Positions 1 to 7,623 of a stretch of DNA of 43,040 nucleotides are shown here, piece after piece. Numbering within the stretch: position 1 is the first letter of the stretch; the number at the start of each line of letters is the position of its first letter. Under the pieces are notes generated by a model that searched no databases, was not told the DNA's origin, and worked only from the letters and a program-made list of their open reading frames with translations. The translations under genes and the position numbers were made by a program. This DNA is from a bacterium (GTDB lineage: Bacteria > Chlamydiota > Chlamydiia > Chlamydiales > 2-12-FULL-49-11), in contig JAHZKV010000012.1 in NCBI GenBank assembly GCA_022600215.1, positions 1 to 43,040 of the forward strand, written 5' to 3'.

Positions 1-128
1 AGAGGGAAGGTCCTTTTTTCAATGGGTATTTTATAGGGAGGACGGGCGGTAGTAGCAGCAAGTGCGGTGCTAGAGAGAACGAAAAGTGCTGCTGCTGCGC
101 TAAAAGTTTGAAATTTCTTAGTTACCAT
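1..128 (-). CDS. partial exported protein, 5' end only
   Basis: The frame opens at an ATG (126-128, minus strand) and runs off the left edge with 42 full codons visible. The start reads MVTKKFQTFSAAAALFVLSS followed by TALA-ATT, a classical signal peptide with an AxA-type cleavage site. After it comes a short basic/proline segment (ARPPYKIPIEKR). It lies just downstream of sctT on the same strand with a gap of about 70 bases. In Chlamydia, CT565 sits after cdsT, but too little is visible here to say whether this is its equivalent. Function unknown; probably a Sec-exported envelope or secreted protein. Confidence 0.6.
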   Translation of the reverse strand, partial: MVTKKFQTFSAAAALFVLSSTALAATTARPPYKIPIEKRTFP

Positions 129-200
129 GATTTTCCGAAAATAAATCTCTACAATTTTGTAATAATTGTATGGAAATTAAAAATCAATGTAAGTTGAGCT

Positions 201-1034
201 TTATTTTTGTAAGAAAGGGACGAGTTTGTTTAAGGCTGTAATCCATTCGATGGAGTAGTCCCCAAGTTTATGAGCAATGACATACCATCCTGCCCATAAG
301 AGGGAAAGTCCAAGGAGGGATTTCAGGGGCATTCCTAAAAAGGCAATTTGTACATTAGGTGCTAAACGATTTGCAATTCCTAAAAATGATTCAGCCATTA
401 AGATAGCAACCAAAGAAGGGGCTGCAAGCTGTACACCCATGCTGAAAACTTGATTTAAAATATCAAGCATCGTTGTCCAAAAATGATTGTCTTTAGCATA
501 AAATACATGTGGAAAGAAGCCGTCAACGGGTACTACCTCAAAGGAAGTGCTAATAGCATCAAAAAATAAGAGAGGTCCACCAAGTGCATAAAATAAGACG
601 ATTAAATAGTAGTTCATCATAATTCCAATGGGGGAGGCTTGCGATTGTGTAGTTGGATCTTGCCCCATCATAGAGGAGGCTCCACGGGCATAGTCAATAA
701 AAATACCAGAGCTTTGGGCGACAAAAAAGGGAATAGAGGCAAGGTAGCCGAGAATAAATCCGATGGTCAGCTCTTTAAGGGAGTAAAAAACAAAGAGGGT
801 AGAGGCCATTTCTATATTTGGCCCTTTAGTAACTAAGATAGTTGGGAGGAAAACAACACTTAAGGAGAGGGCAAAGCCTACGCGTCCCATGATAGGAATG
901 AGTTTTGCTCCCATAAAAGGGGCAATAGCACAAATAGGGGCAAGTCGCATAAATCCAAGAAGCAAAAGCTTCCAAAGGGTATTGTAGTCCATCCCTTGAA
1001 CATGGGAAAGTAAATTCAAAAACCCCGCATCCAT
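201..1034 (-). CDS. sctT: type III secretion export-apparatus protein SctT
   Basis: Inner-membrane subunit of the type III secretion export gate (YscT/SpaR/FliR family), which assembles with SctR and SctS at the core of the export channel. The 277-residue protein is almost wholly hydrophobic, with several membrane spans (for example around residues 21-45, 50-70, 140-160 and 195-215) and family-typical stretches such as RLAPICAIAPFMGAK near the N terminus. Length is normal for the family. It follows sctS by 4 bases, so translation is probably coupled, and it is the last type III gene of the block. Recognition rests on sequence character plus fixed gene order after sctR-sctS. Confidence 0.93.
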   Translation of the reverse strand: MDAGFLNLLSHVQGMDYNTLWKLLLLGFMRLAPICAIAPFMGAKLIPIMGRVGFALSLSVVFLPTILVTKGPNIEMASTLFVFYSLKELTIGFILGYLASIPFFVAQSSGIFIDYARGASSMMGQDPTTQSQASPIGIMMNYYLIVLFYALGGPLLFFDAISTSFEVVPVDGFFPHVFYAKDNHFWTTMLDILNQVFSMGVQLAAPSLVAILMAESFLGIANRLAPNVQIAFLGMPLKSLLGLSLLWAGWYVIAHKLGDYSIEWITALNKLVPFLQK

Positions 1035-1038
1035 TGGT

Positions 1039-1308
1039 TTACATGCTCCATTTATAGAAGTTCATAAAGATGGAGTTTGCGAATTGAAAGATTTGTCCTG
1101 CCAAAAAACTTCCCATAATGAATAGGGTCATGATCACAGCTACTAGTTTTACCGTAAAAGAGAGTGTTTGCTCTTGAATCTGAGTAGCTGCTTGAAAAAT
1201 GGCGACAGTTAGTCCAAAAATCATACTAATCAGGATTGGTGGGCCAGAGAGGATTAGAATGAGAAGCAACGCTCTGTAAGCTAATTGGACAATTTCTGCA
1301 TGAAACAT
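1039..1308 (-). CDS. sctS: type III secretion export-apparatus protein SctS
   Basis: Small export-gate subunit (YscS/SpaQ/FliQ family). The 89-residue protein has the expected two transmembrane helices, near residues 13-38 and 52-75, separated by a polar loop containing QIQEQTLSF, a well-kept family element. The ATG at 1306-1308 has a short AGG-type ribosome site. It is 3 bases downstream of sctR and 4 bases upstream of sctT, so the three genes form a tight translation unit. Confidence 0.95.
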   Translation of the reverse strand: MFHAEIVQLAYRALLLILILSGPPILISMIFGLTVAIFQAATQIQEQTLSFTVKLVAVIMTLFIMGSFLAGQIFQFANSIFMNFYKWSM

Positions 1309-1311
1309 ACA

Positions 1312-2106
1312 CTACCTATAGGATAAAACAATTCCTTGAACTACTTGTGTCCATCCATCAATCATCACTAGAAGTAATAGCTTAAGAGGGAGCGCAATAG
1401 TCAAAGGTGATAACATCATCATTCCCATTGCTAAAAGGACATTGGAAACAACAAGATCAACTACGAAAAATGGGAGGTAGATCAATACGCCAATCTCAAA
1501 TGCTCCTTTTACCTGAGAGGTGATATAGGAGGGGATTAATACAATAAAATCGGTAGGATGTAGCTGCTCTCTAAAGGAAGGGGGAAATTTCTTTTTTGCT
1601 AGTTTAAAGAAGTAGTTTCGGTGTTTTACGGAGCAGTTTCTTACTAAAAACTTACGAAGGGGTTCTTTGGTTCTCTCTACCACCCCAACAATATATTCGG
1701 CAGATTGTGTGGTAAAGACCTCTCCATTTGCTGGAGCATTTTTCTGTATATAGCTTCCTCCCGCCTCATACATGGCAAGACCTGTAGGGAACATCACATA
1801 AATAGACATGAGAAGAGCCATCCCATTGATCACCTGGTTTGGGGGGGAGTTCTGTACTCCAATGGCCTGACGAAGGAGAGACAAGACAACTACCATTTTT
1901 AGGAAGGAGGTAAGGAGCATAACAACATAAGGTAAAATAGCCATCGCTGCTATCACTGCAACTTTTGTTACCAGCGGAGGTTGCTGTACATCCGTAGTGG
2001 AACCTACTTTTTGCGCAATGGTACCATCATCTGCATAACCCAATATAGGTAAACAGAGCAGAAGCGCGATACAAAAGAAAATATAGTTACGTCTAAGAAA
2101 GCTCAT
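1312..2106 (-). CDS. sctR: type III secretion export-apparatus protein SctR
   Basis: Core export-gate subunit (YscR/SpaP/FliP family). At 264 residues it begins with a signal-peptide-like segment (CIALLLCLPILGYA). A first membrane pair follows, with the family block VVVLSLLRQAIGVQNSPPNQ (about residues 71-90). The C-terminal pair contains FEIGVLIYLPFFVVDLVVSN and VLLAMGMMMLSPLTIALPLK, both diagnostic for the family. The loop at residues 150-185 is rich in basic residues. It heads the RST unit. About 55 bases separate it from the methyltransferase gene inserted upstream. Confidence 0.96.
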   Translation of the reverse strand: MSFLRRNYIFFCIALLLCLPILGYADDGTIAQKVGSTTDVQQPPLVTKVAVIAAMAILPYVVMLLTSFLKMVVVLSLLRQAIGVQNSPPNQVINGMALLMSIYVMFPTGLAMYEAGGSYIQKNAPANGEVFTTQSAEYIVGVVERTKEPLRKFLVRNCSVKHRNYFFKLAKKKFPPSFREQLHPTDFIVLIPSYITSQVKGAFEIGVLIYLPFFVVDLVVSNVLLAMGMMMLSPLTIALPLKLLLLVMIDGWTQVVQGIVLSYR

Positions 2107-2160
2107 ACCAAACTGTTATAGCCTATATTGGATTGTTTCGCAACTGATAAGAAATTCTTG

Positions 2161-2814
2161 TTAGTTAAGTTTTCTCAAATCCCAAAGGCCCATATGCCTT
2201 ACGTCAAAGTCATCATAAAAGCTAAAAAGGGGATCTCCTAGGCCATACCTAGGATGAGTAACATTTATATACCTGGCATCTCCATTTTCAATATCACCGT
2301 TTACCCTTTCTATTATTTGATGATAAGAGAGTAACAAATATCTAGCATTGCTATTTTTTATGTTGGAAATAACTTTGAATATATTTTCATAGCTTAAATG
2401 GAGTAAGAGGTCTCGGCAAATTATTAGGTCGTAGCCTTTTGGGACATATTTGACAGCATCAATGTGGGAGAAGGAAATAGTGGATGTACTATATTTTTTT
2501 TGATTATCTTCTACTAATGCCTGAACAATATCACCACCAAGGTATTTAATATTGCTAAGATCTATTTTTTGCATCCAGTTGAAGTCTCCGCAAGGTAGAT
2601 CTAGAATGGATTGTATGTTGTATTTTTGGATAATTATAGGGAGAACTTTTCTGATGTTTTTTGTGTTTTTTAAAAGAGAACCTTCCCCAGATTTTGTTTC
2701 AGGCCAAGATTTCCATGCATTGGTATGGTAGAGCTCTGTAAATATTTCTTCTATTTCTTTGGATTGAATGCTCCCAAGGCAAAGCAGTGAAAAAGCCAGC
2801 ATAAATATTTTCAT
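2161..2814 (-). CDS. SAM-dependent methyltransferase-like protein with signal peptide, inserted in T3SS block
   Basis: Class I SAM-methyltransferase fold. Residues 64-75 (SILDLPCGDFNW) form motif I, with the nucleotide-binding acidic/glycine loop. GYDLIICRDLLLHLS (about 127-141) is motif IV/post-IV. The first 18 residues (MKIFMLAFSLLCLGSIQS) look like a Sec signal peptide directly ahead of the catalytic domain, which is unusual for an enzyme that needs SAM. It lies between sctL and sctR, where Chlamydia has no gene. It has its own AGGAG ribosome site and a candidate promoter (2840-2868). Its high Ile, Asn, Lys and Tyr content suggests a different base composition from the neighbouring secretion genes, consistent with acquisition. 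Substrate unknown. The signal peptide is inferred by eye. Confidence 0.75.
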   Translation of the reverse strand: MKIFMLAFSLLCLGSIQSKEIEEIFTELYHTNAWKSWPETKSGEGSLLKNTKNIRKVLPIIIQKYNIQSILDLPCGDFNWMQKIDLSNIKYLGGDIVQALVEDNQKKYSTSTISFSHIDAVKYVPKGYDLIICRDLLLHLSYENIFKVISNIKNSNARYLLLSYHQIIERVNGDIENGDARYINVTHPRYGLGDPLFSFYDDFDVRHMGLWDLRKLN

Positions 2815-2839
2815 AACACAATCTCCTAAAAATAGAATT

Positions 2840-2868
2840 ATGCTACAAAGATAGAATAATCTTGTAAA
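2840..2868 (-). promoter_or_regulatory. candidate sigma-70-type promoter for the methyltransferase gene
   Basis: On the minus strand TTTACA (2863-2868) and TAGCAT (2840-2845) are separated by exactly 17 bases, about 26 bases before the gene's ATG. It lies in the gap after sctL, so the inserted gene may be transcribed separately and may also drive sctR-sctS-sctT. Prediction by consensus only. Confidence 0.4.
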
Positions 2869-2882
2869 GGTATTTCAAATAT

Positions 2883-3497
2883 TTATTTCTTAGTCTTTTG
2901 TAGTGCTTTTTCTAGCGCAGCATATTGGCTAGAAAGATTTGCGTTTAAGATGCCCTTCTCTGTTTGGATGATGCAACTCCCTTTTTCGACATCCTCCCTC
3001 TCTTCTATCAAGAAGATGTCTAGGTGTTCAAATAGCTTTTTGAATGTCTCTTTGTTTTTTTCCAAGGTGGCAAGATCGTCTTTGTGCACAAAGACTTTTA
3101 CTTCGTTGGCAGTGGTGACATTTTTTATCGCTTCTGTGACTATATCCACTACGATCGCAGGGTGATCTTTGAGGGCTTCTCCCACAATTCTCTGGGTAGT
3201 TTTTTGTAAGAGGGGAAGGAGGGATTTTTGCGCTTCGTGGCGAATGAGCTTTATTTTATCATCAAAGTAGACAATATGTTCATTAAAACGCTCTAGACCT
3301 TTATTAAACCCATCTTGCTCTGCTTTTTTGTGTATTTCTTTTCCATCTTGATGGGCCTTCTCTATGATTTTCTCAGCTTCTTTTTTTGCCTCTTCCATGA
3401 GCTCTTTTGCTTCCATTACCTTGGAAAAAGTATCTTTTTTTAGGATTTTTTTGCCAGTATGTATTTTTGCATTTTCATTCAAGGTGAATAGGTACAT
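2883..3497 (-). CDS. sctL: type III secretion stator protein SctL
   Basis: Stator that links the type III ATPase SctN to the sorting platform (YscL/FliH family). I start it at the ATG at 3495-3497, because it has a strong GGAG site 6 bases upstream and its first residues (MYLFTLNENAKIHTGKKILK) fit the chlamydial CdsL N terminus. An in-frame ATG 36 bases further upstream is less likely. Residues 30-70 form a Lys/Glu/Ala-rich coiled coil (MEEAKKEAEKIIEKAHQDGK). The C-terminal FliH-like domain contains the block HPAIVVDIVTEAIKNVT and ends in a GSCIIQTEKGILNANLSSQ segment typical of the family. It overlaps the end of sctK by 19 bases. Confidence 0.93.
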   Translation of the reverse strand: MYLFTLNENAKIHTGKKILKKDTFSKVMEAKELMEEAKKEAEKIIEKAHQDGKEIHKKAEQDGFNKGLERFNEHIVYFDDKIKLIRHEAQKSLLPLLQKTTQRIVGEALKDHPAIVVDIVTEAIKNVTTANEVKVFVHKDDLATLEKNKETFKKLFEHLDIFLIEEREDVEKGSCIIQTEKGILNANLSSQYAALEKALQKTKK

Positions 3498-4327
3498 AAA
3501 AATCTCCAGGTAGTTATTGTGTCTTCTTCCCATCCTTTGTAAGTGATGGCATATTTAGATTTTTTTCTTAAAATGGAAAAGAGTTGATCGCCAACAGTTT
3601 TTGGCAAGAAATAGTAGAAGAAAAATTCATACTCGGTTGGAGCGTCTTTGATTCCTTGCGCAAAACGGTAGAGGCCTCGTTCTTGGATAAGCTTATGTAA
3701 GAGATCCTTTTCACCGCTAAAATTAGATAAGTTCATTGGCAAAAGCGATGGAATATTCTCTTTTTTTGCATAGAGGTTGAGAAATGCAATTTGTTTTTGA
3801 TCAAAGCAAGATTGTAATTTTTTGAGAGTGCTCTTAGAGATAATTTTTTTAACTTCGATAGCTACATCAATTAATCCTAAATAAGTAATTAGTTCAAACA
3901 GAGGAATTCCTTTGTCAGCAAGCACCTCGACTATCGGGTGAGGGGGAAGAAAGGTTGGTGGGGGAAAGCCGTCAAGTCCTTGAAATAGCTGCGTTAATAC
4001 TTGTTTAGAGAAAGAGGGTGCTTTGTATTCGTGATAAGTAGCATCAGAGGGCGTAAGTTCCACTTGTTTGTATTTTGGGAAGGCTTTTAAATAAAATTCT
4101 CGCATTTCTGGTGAAAGAGCGTCTAGGTACCTTTTAAAGTGTGAAACATCTACCCTTCGAACTATTTTATCTGCCCTCATCTCTACTTTTAGGGAGCTTT
4201 TTGGAAATAGGGGATCACCTAATTTTTGTTGGGAGTTTTGAGAAAGATAAGAGATAAGGTGAGCTTTTTTTTCAGGAGAGACCTTGGACAATTTCTCTTG
4301 AAGAGCAAGAAATTTTTGCAAGGTCAT
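3479..4327 (-). CDS. sctK: type III secretion SctK-like protein (CT560 position)
   Basis: 282-residue soluble protein between sctJ and sctL, the position occupied in Chlamydia by CT560, which has been assigned to the SctK sorting-platform family. The sequence itself is poorly conserved and I recognise it mainly by context: it is followed by sctL with a 19-base overlap and preceded by sctJ with a 3-base gap. Mostly helical, with a Pro-rich stretch (GFPPPTFLPPHPIVEVL) near residue 120, and no signal peptide. In other bacteria SctK connects the cytoplasmic sorting platform to SctD. Assignment is by synteny, so moderate. Confidence 0.75.
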   Translation of the reverse strand: MTLQKFLALQEKLSKVSPEKKAHLISYLSQNSQQKLGDPLFPKSSLKVEMRADKIVRRVDVSHFKRYLDALSPEMREFYLKAFPKYKQVELTPSDATYHEYKAPSFSKQVLTQLFQGLDGFPPPTFLPPHPIVEVLADKGIPLFELITYLGLIDVAIEVKKIISKSTLKKLQSCFDQKQIAFLNLYAKKENIPSLLPMNLSNFSGEKDLLHKLIQERGLYRFAQGIKDAPTEYEFFFYYFLPKTVGDQLFSILRKKSKYAITYKGWEEDTITTWRFLCTYSP

Positions 4328-4330
4328 CTA

Positions 4331-5266
4331 TTATTCCTCAGGTAGATTGTTGGTATTTGGTTCTATAGGAGTTGCTGCTTTCTCCACTTTTGGAGAAATT
4401 GGAGCTAAATTAAAGAGTTTAGTAAATCCACCACCTTCTTTAATAACAGGATAGACTTTCCAGATAATCCAACCAAGAAGGAGAGCGAAAAGAATGATAA
4501 TGCCAGTGAGAAGGAAGAAGAATAATCTAAATTTTCCTGTGGAGTTTTTGTTCATGGTAATAGACCAAATACGTACTTGCTCATCTGCTTTGGCTATAGG
4601 GTTTACCTCGAGGGAGTCTGCAGGAGAAACATCGGTAAATCTCGATCTATCTGATACGACCGTTACATTATCAATGGACATATCTTGAACGCTTCCTGAG
4701 ACAAGGCGCTTGATTTTTAGGGGAAGGTGGCTATTTGGATCGTCAAACACGCCCTGGTGCTTTACAAATACAGAGGCTGTAGGGAATTTTTTGCTAGACT
4801 CACTGATGGAGTCTTCATTTGCGTCGGGAAAGGAGAGTTGAACATTTGCATCGATGACGCCATCAATCATTAAGATAACATTCTCTAGCTGTTGGGCCAG
4901 GCCTGCTTGATAGCGGATGGTCTCTTCTTTGTCGGTGGACATAAACCCACTTTTGGCAAAAAGCTCAAGAAGGGTGGTTCCATGTCTTTGTGGTAACCCG
5001 TTTTGGTTGAGTAGTGACATAGCAGAAACACTTTGCGTAGAAGAGACTTCGATATTAAATTTAGCGATAGTATTTTCTGCGCCAGCACCGGAGGCTTTAG
5101 CTTCTACTTTATTTGCTTTGATGCCTCGACTTTCTAAGAATACTACAATAACATTGGCTTCTTTTTCTTCTAGACCATTTAAGATGGTGCTATTGCTGCC
5201 AGTACAGGAGGCTAGGAATACGCTTAAAGCAAAAAAAAGGAATACAGAGGTTTTTTTCAGGTTCAT
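4331..5266 (-). CDS. sctJ: type III secretion inner-ring lipoprotein SctJ
   Basis: Secretin-side inner membrane ring lipoprotein (YscJ/PrgK/FliF family). The N terminus is a lipoprotein signal ending in the lipobox LASC, with Cys21 the predicted lipidated residue. Residues 28-200 hold the two ring-building domains, including a helix-strand segment (EKEANVIVVFLESRGIKANK) and ANVQLSFPD. A transmembrane helix follows near residues 245-270 (FFFLLTGIIILFALLLGWII) with a cytosolic tail. At 311 residues it is of typical chlamydial length. The ATG has a GGAG site 7 bases upstream. First gene of the secretion operon, divergent from parA. Confidence 0.96.
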   Translation of the reverse strand: MNLKKTSVFLFFALSVFLASCTGSNSTILNGLEEKEANVIVVFLESRGIKANKVEAKASGAGAENTIAKFNIEVSSTQSVSAMSLLNQNGLPQRHGTTLLELFAKSGFMSTDKEETIRYQAGLAQQLENVILMIDGVIDANVQLSFPDANEDSISESSKKFPTASVFVKHQGVFDDPNSHLPLKIKRLVSGSVQDMSIDNVTVVSDRSRFTDVSPADSLEVNPIAKADEQVRIWSITMNKNSTGKFRLFFFLLTGIIILFALLLGWIIWKVYPVIKEGGGFTKLFNLAPISPKVEKAATPIEPNTNNLPEE

Positions 5267-5352
5267 AGTGTTTCTCCAAAAATAAGGACTCTCAATCTAT
5301 CATACTCTTTAGATAAAATCTAGACTAAATTTCTTAATAACATTCCTTGTCG

Positions 5353-5361
5353 ATTATAGCA
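5353..5361 (-). promoter_or_regulatory. candidate extended -10 promoter for the sct operon
   Basis: The minus strand reads TGCTATAAT, a perfect -10 hexamer with the TG extension, about 87 bases before the sctJ start in the divergent sctJ/parA gap. No convincing -35 lies 16-18 bases upstream, as expected for extended -10 promoters. Consensus-based prediction. Confidence 0.45.
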
Positions 5362-5476
5362 AATGTATAAATGCACTTATGTTTCTATATGTAATTTTTT
5401 TCTAGATTAAAAGAGTTGACCCATGATGGGAAAAACGGTATGCTACGATTTTGTTTTGTATCTAGCGGAGATTTGT

Positions 5477-6274
5477 ATGCATACGATTGCTTGTTGTAGT
5501 TTTAAAGGGGGGACAGCAAAGACCTCTACAGTGATGCACTTGGGAGTTTTTTTAGCGAAAAAGTTTCATAAAAAAGTGTTGTTAATTGATTTTGATGCAC
5601 AGGCAAATTTGAGCACGGGACTTGGTTTTAGCTCTGATGAAGAAGATACGATGGTTGCGGTGCTTCGTGAAGAAAAAACGATACAAGAGGTGATCAAGCA
5701 ATCTCATATTAAAGGACTCGATGTAGTTCCTGGAAACGTATATTTAGATGGCGTAGAGGCAACGGCTCCTATTGTAAATGATTTGTATGGGCATGAAAGA
5801 TTAAGAAAAGCAATAGCTGGCTTGGATTATGATTTTGTCTTTATTGATACCCCGCCAAGCTTAGGATGGCTTACCCAAAGTGCTTTTTTTGCAGCAAATT
5901 ACTCGATGATTGCAGCAGTTCCTGAACCATATAGTATTTTAGCGCTAAATCGTCTGCAGGAATACCATGAAAAGATTGGTAACCATCATAATTTAGAAAT
6001 CTTGGGTGTAGTGCTCTCTTTTTGGGATGAAAGAGGAGCAACTAATCAAGCATTTGTCAATGCGATTGATCAGGCGTTCCCAGATAAGTTATTTGATACC
6101 AAAATCCGAAGAGATATTTGCGTATCTAGAGCAGTGCTTCGTGGGAAGCCTGTGTGCGATGTTTATCCTGAGTCACGAGCGGCATATGACTATGAGAGAT
6201 TGGCTGCAGAGGTGATGAAGAGGATAACAGGAGAAAAAGAGAAGAAGAAATCTTTGGAGGCGGTACATGTCTAA
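5477..6274 (+). CDS. parA: ParA family ATPase, chlamydial pGP5-D-like
   Basis: Partition ATPase of the ParA/Soj family. The deviant Walker A motif is SFKGGTAKTS at residues 8-17; Walker A' is VLLIDFDAQANLSTG and Walker B is FVFIDTPPSLG. The C-terminal half (LSFWDERGATNQ, KLFDTKIRRDI, YPESRAAYDY) matches, almost motif by motif, what I recall of the chlamydial plasmid protein pGP5-D. I start at 5477 because that ATG has a GGAG site 7 bases upstream and gives 265 residues, the pGP5-D length. The frame stays open 18 codons further upstream, but without a good ribosome site. It overlaps the next gene by 8 bases. Chlamydia chromosomes carry a paralogous pair (CT582/CT583), so this is probably the chromosomal copy. 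Confidence 0.93.
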   Translation: MHTIACCSFKGGTAKTSTVMHLGVFLAKKFHKKVLLIDFDAQANLSTGLGFSSDEEDTMVAVLREEKTIQEVIKQSHIKGLDVVPGNVYLDGVEATAPIVNDLYGHERLRKAIAGLDYDFVFIDTPPSLGWLTQSAFFAANYSMIAAVPEPYSILALNRLQEYHEKIGNHHNLEILGVVLSFWDERGATNQAFVNAIDQAFPDKLFDTKIRRDICVSRAVLRGKPVCDVYPESRAAYDYERLAAEVMKRITGEKEKKKSLEAVHV

Positions 6275-7037
6275 AGCAAATTTGTTGGCAAAAAAATTTT
6301 TAGCATTGAGGAAAAAGGATATACCAAAATCTCCTGATGCTCCAAAGCAGCAGGTGGTGCCGCACAATAGCTTTCGTGCCATGTTTGATCCTCATGAGCT
6401 AGGAGAGAGCGAAGTGCATAATTTGAAGATGATCTTTGAAGAGAGCTCTTTGCATTCGGATCATGAAGAGGAGATGGATAGGGATTTTTCTCAACTGGTC
6501 CAAATTACTTCGGAGTTAAAAGCCATTCAAAAGCAGGCTGTGATTTTAGTTGGCGAGAGAATTTGTGCCGTGCGTGATATTTTTAAAAGACATGGTGGAG
6601 AAGGTATTGGTTTTACTACCTGGCTCTCTATGGCTTTTAATGCAAAAAAGACAGCATATAACGCTATGGCTTACTATGAGCTTTACTCATCTCTTCCTTC
6701 AGAAGAATTAAAAACAAAGATGAAGCAAATGCCAGTGAAAGTAAGTTATGTGCTTGCTTCTCGTAAAGCTCCAGAGAAGATGAAATTTTCAATCATTGAC
6801 TCTTATAAAGGGGAGAAGCAAAGAGAGATGCTGGATCGCATTGAAGAGTATATGCCTATTTTAGGGGATAAACGATCTCTTCGTACCCTTGGAGAGAAAG
6901 CGGTAGATGATTTGGAAAGGATTATTGATACGCTTCTTCGTAGAAAAAAGCATATTCATGATAAGGAAAAAAACCGTATCGATCATGCTCTTCATTTATT
7001 AGAAGATTTGATCTCTGAATCGATTGATCTGACTTAG
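6267..7037 (+). CDS. pGP6-D family protein
   Basis: 256-residue protein of the chlamydial virulence-plasmid pGP6-D family (chromosomal paralog CT583 in C. trachomatis). Matching blocks are ELKAIQKQAVILVGERICA (about 89-107), TTWLSMAFNAKKTAYNAMAY (about 118-137) and VSYVLASRKAP. The molecular role is not established. The constant pairing with a ParA protein suggests a ParB-like or accessory partition/regulatory role, but I see no standard ParB nuclease motif. It starts inside the end of parA (8-base overlap), so the two are translationally coupled. It ends 3 bases before a convergent gene. Confidence 0.88.
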   Translation: MSKANLLAKKFLALRKKDIPKSPDAPKQQVVPHNSFRAMFDPHELGESEVHNLKMIFEESSLHSDHEEEMDRDFSQLVQITSELKAIQKQAVILVGERICAVRDIFKRHGGEGIGFTTWLSMAFNAKKTAYNAMAYYELYSSLPSEELKTKMKQMPVKVSYVLASRKAPEKMKFSIIDSYKGEKQREMLDRIEEYMPILGDKRSLRTLGEKAVDDLERIIDTLLRRKKHIHDKEKNRIDHALHLLEDLISESIDLT

Positions 7038-7040
7038 TAT

Positions 7041-7520
7041 TTAGATAGCTGCTTGAGTAACAGATGTTGGTGAGCTGGCTGGGGAAGATCTTAGACTTTT
7101 CGTGATTCTTTGCATCAGTGTTTCCAGTGTTGCTACCCCATTTTGCAGACTTTGCCCTAGTCTATCTTGTTCAGTAGAATAAGTTCTATAAGTAGTGAGC
7201 AGTTCTAGGTGAAGTAGAAATATCGTTGCCTTTTTTAGCAAAGAGCGGCTCTTCTTAAGAAACTTAGCCTCCACTAGCATTCTAGTTTTAGCATCTACCT
7301 TAGTGAGAGCATCGCTTGTATAGAGCACTTTGTATTTTTGGAGGAAGGTTAGAAGAGGTTTTAATGGGCCTTTATTTACTACTATACTTATAAACTTTTC
7401 ATAGAGTTCATTTTTTTCCGTTGTATTTGATTTAACATAACTAGCGGCTTCGGCAGTTAAGGGCTTTAATCCCTTTGCTATTACATCTAAAGCTACTCCA
7501 GCATCTTTTATTGATATCAT
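7041..7520 (-). CDS. small helical protein of unknown function
   Basis: I do not recognise this 159-residue protein. It is predicted helix-rich with a leucine-rich core (residues 90-115, KKSRSLLKKATIFLLHLELL) and a Ser/Pro/Thr tail (SPASSPTSVTQAAI). No signal peptide and no clear membrane span. The ATG has an AGGG site 7 bases upstream and a candidate extended -10 promoter at 7550-7558, so it appears to be an independent gene. It converges tail-to-tail on the pGP6-D-like gene, with 3 bases between. Its size and tail are compatible with a lineage-specific cytosolic or secreted protein, but nothing shows which. Confidence 0.7.
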   Translation of the reverse strand: MISIKDAGVALDVIAKGLKPLTAEAASYVKSNTTEKNELYEKFISIVVNKGPLKPLLTFLQKYKVLYTSDALTKVDAKTRMLVEAKFLKKSRSLLKKATIFLLHLELLTTYRTYSTEQDRLGQSLQNGVATLETLMQRITKSLRSSPASSPTSVTQAAI

Positions 7521-7549
7521 ATAATTCCCTGATCTTATTTTATGGGTTT

Positions 7550-7558
7550 ATTATAACA
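7550..7558 (-). promoter_or_regulatory. candidate extended -10 promoter for the 159-residue gene
   Basis: The minus strand reads TGTTATAAT, a full -10 with TG extension, 30 bases before the start codon. A 7-base inverted repeat (AGTGTTT / AAACACT, about 7564-7587) covers the -35 region and could be an operator. The same TGTTATAAT occurs ahead of the 439-residue gene. Confidence 0.45.
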
Positions 7559-7623
7559 TAATTAGTGTTTAAATTAAATAAAACACTTTACAGTATGGCT
7601 GTAACATGTTTTATGTTAGTAAG

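Noticed and set aside
5267..7037. Integrated plasmid suggested by pGP5-D/pGP6-D-like genes
   Set aside because: Only these two plasmid-type genes are present, amid chromosomal genes, and Chlamydia chromosomes normally carry such a pair.
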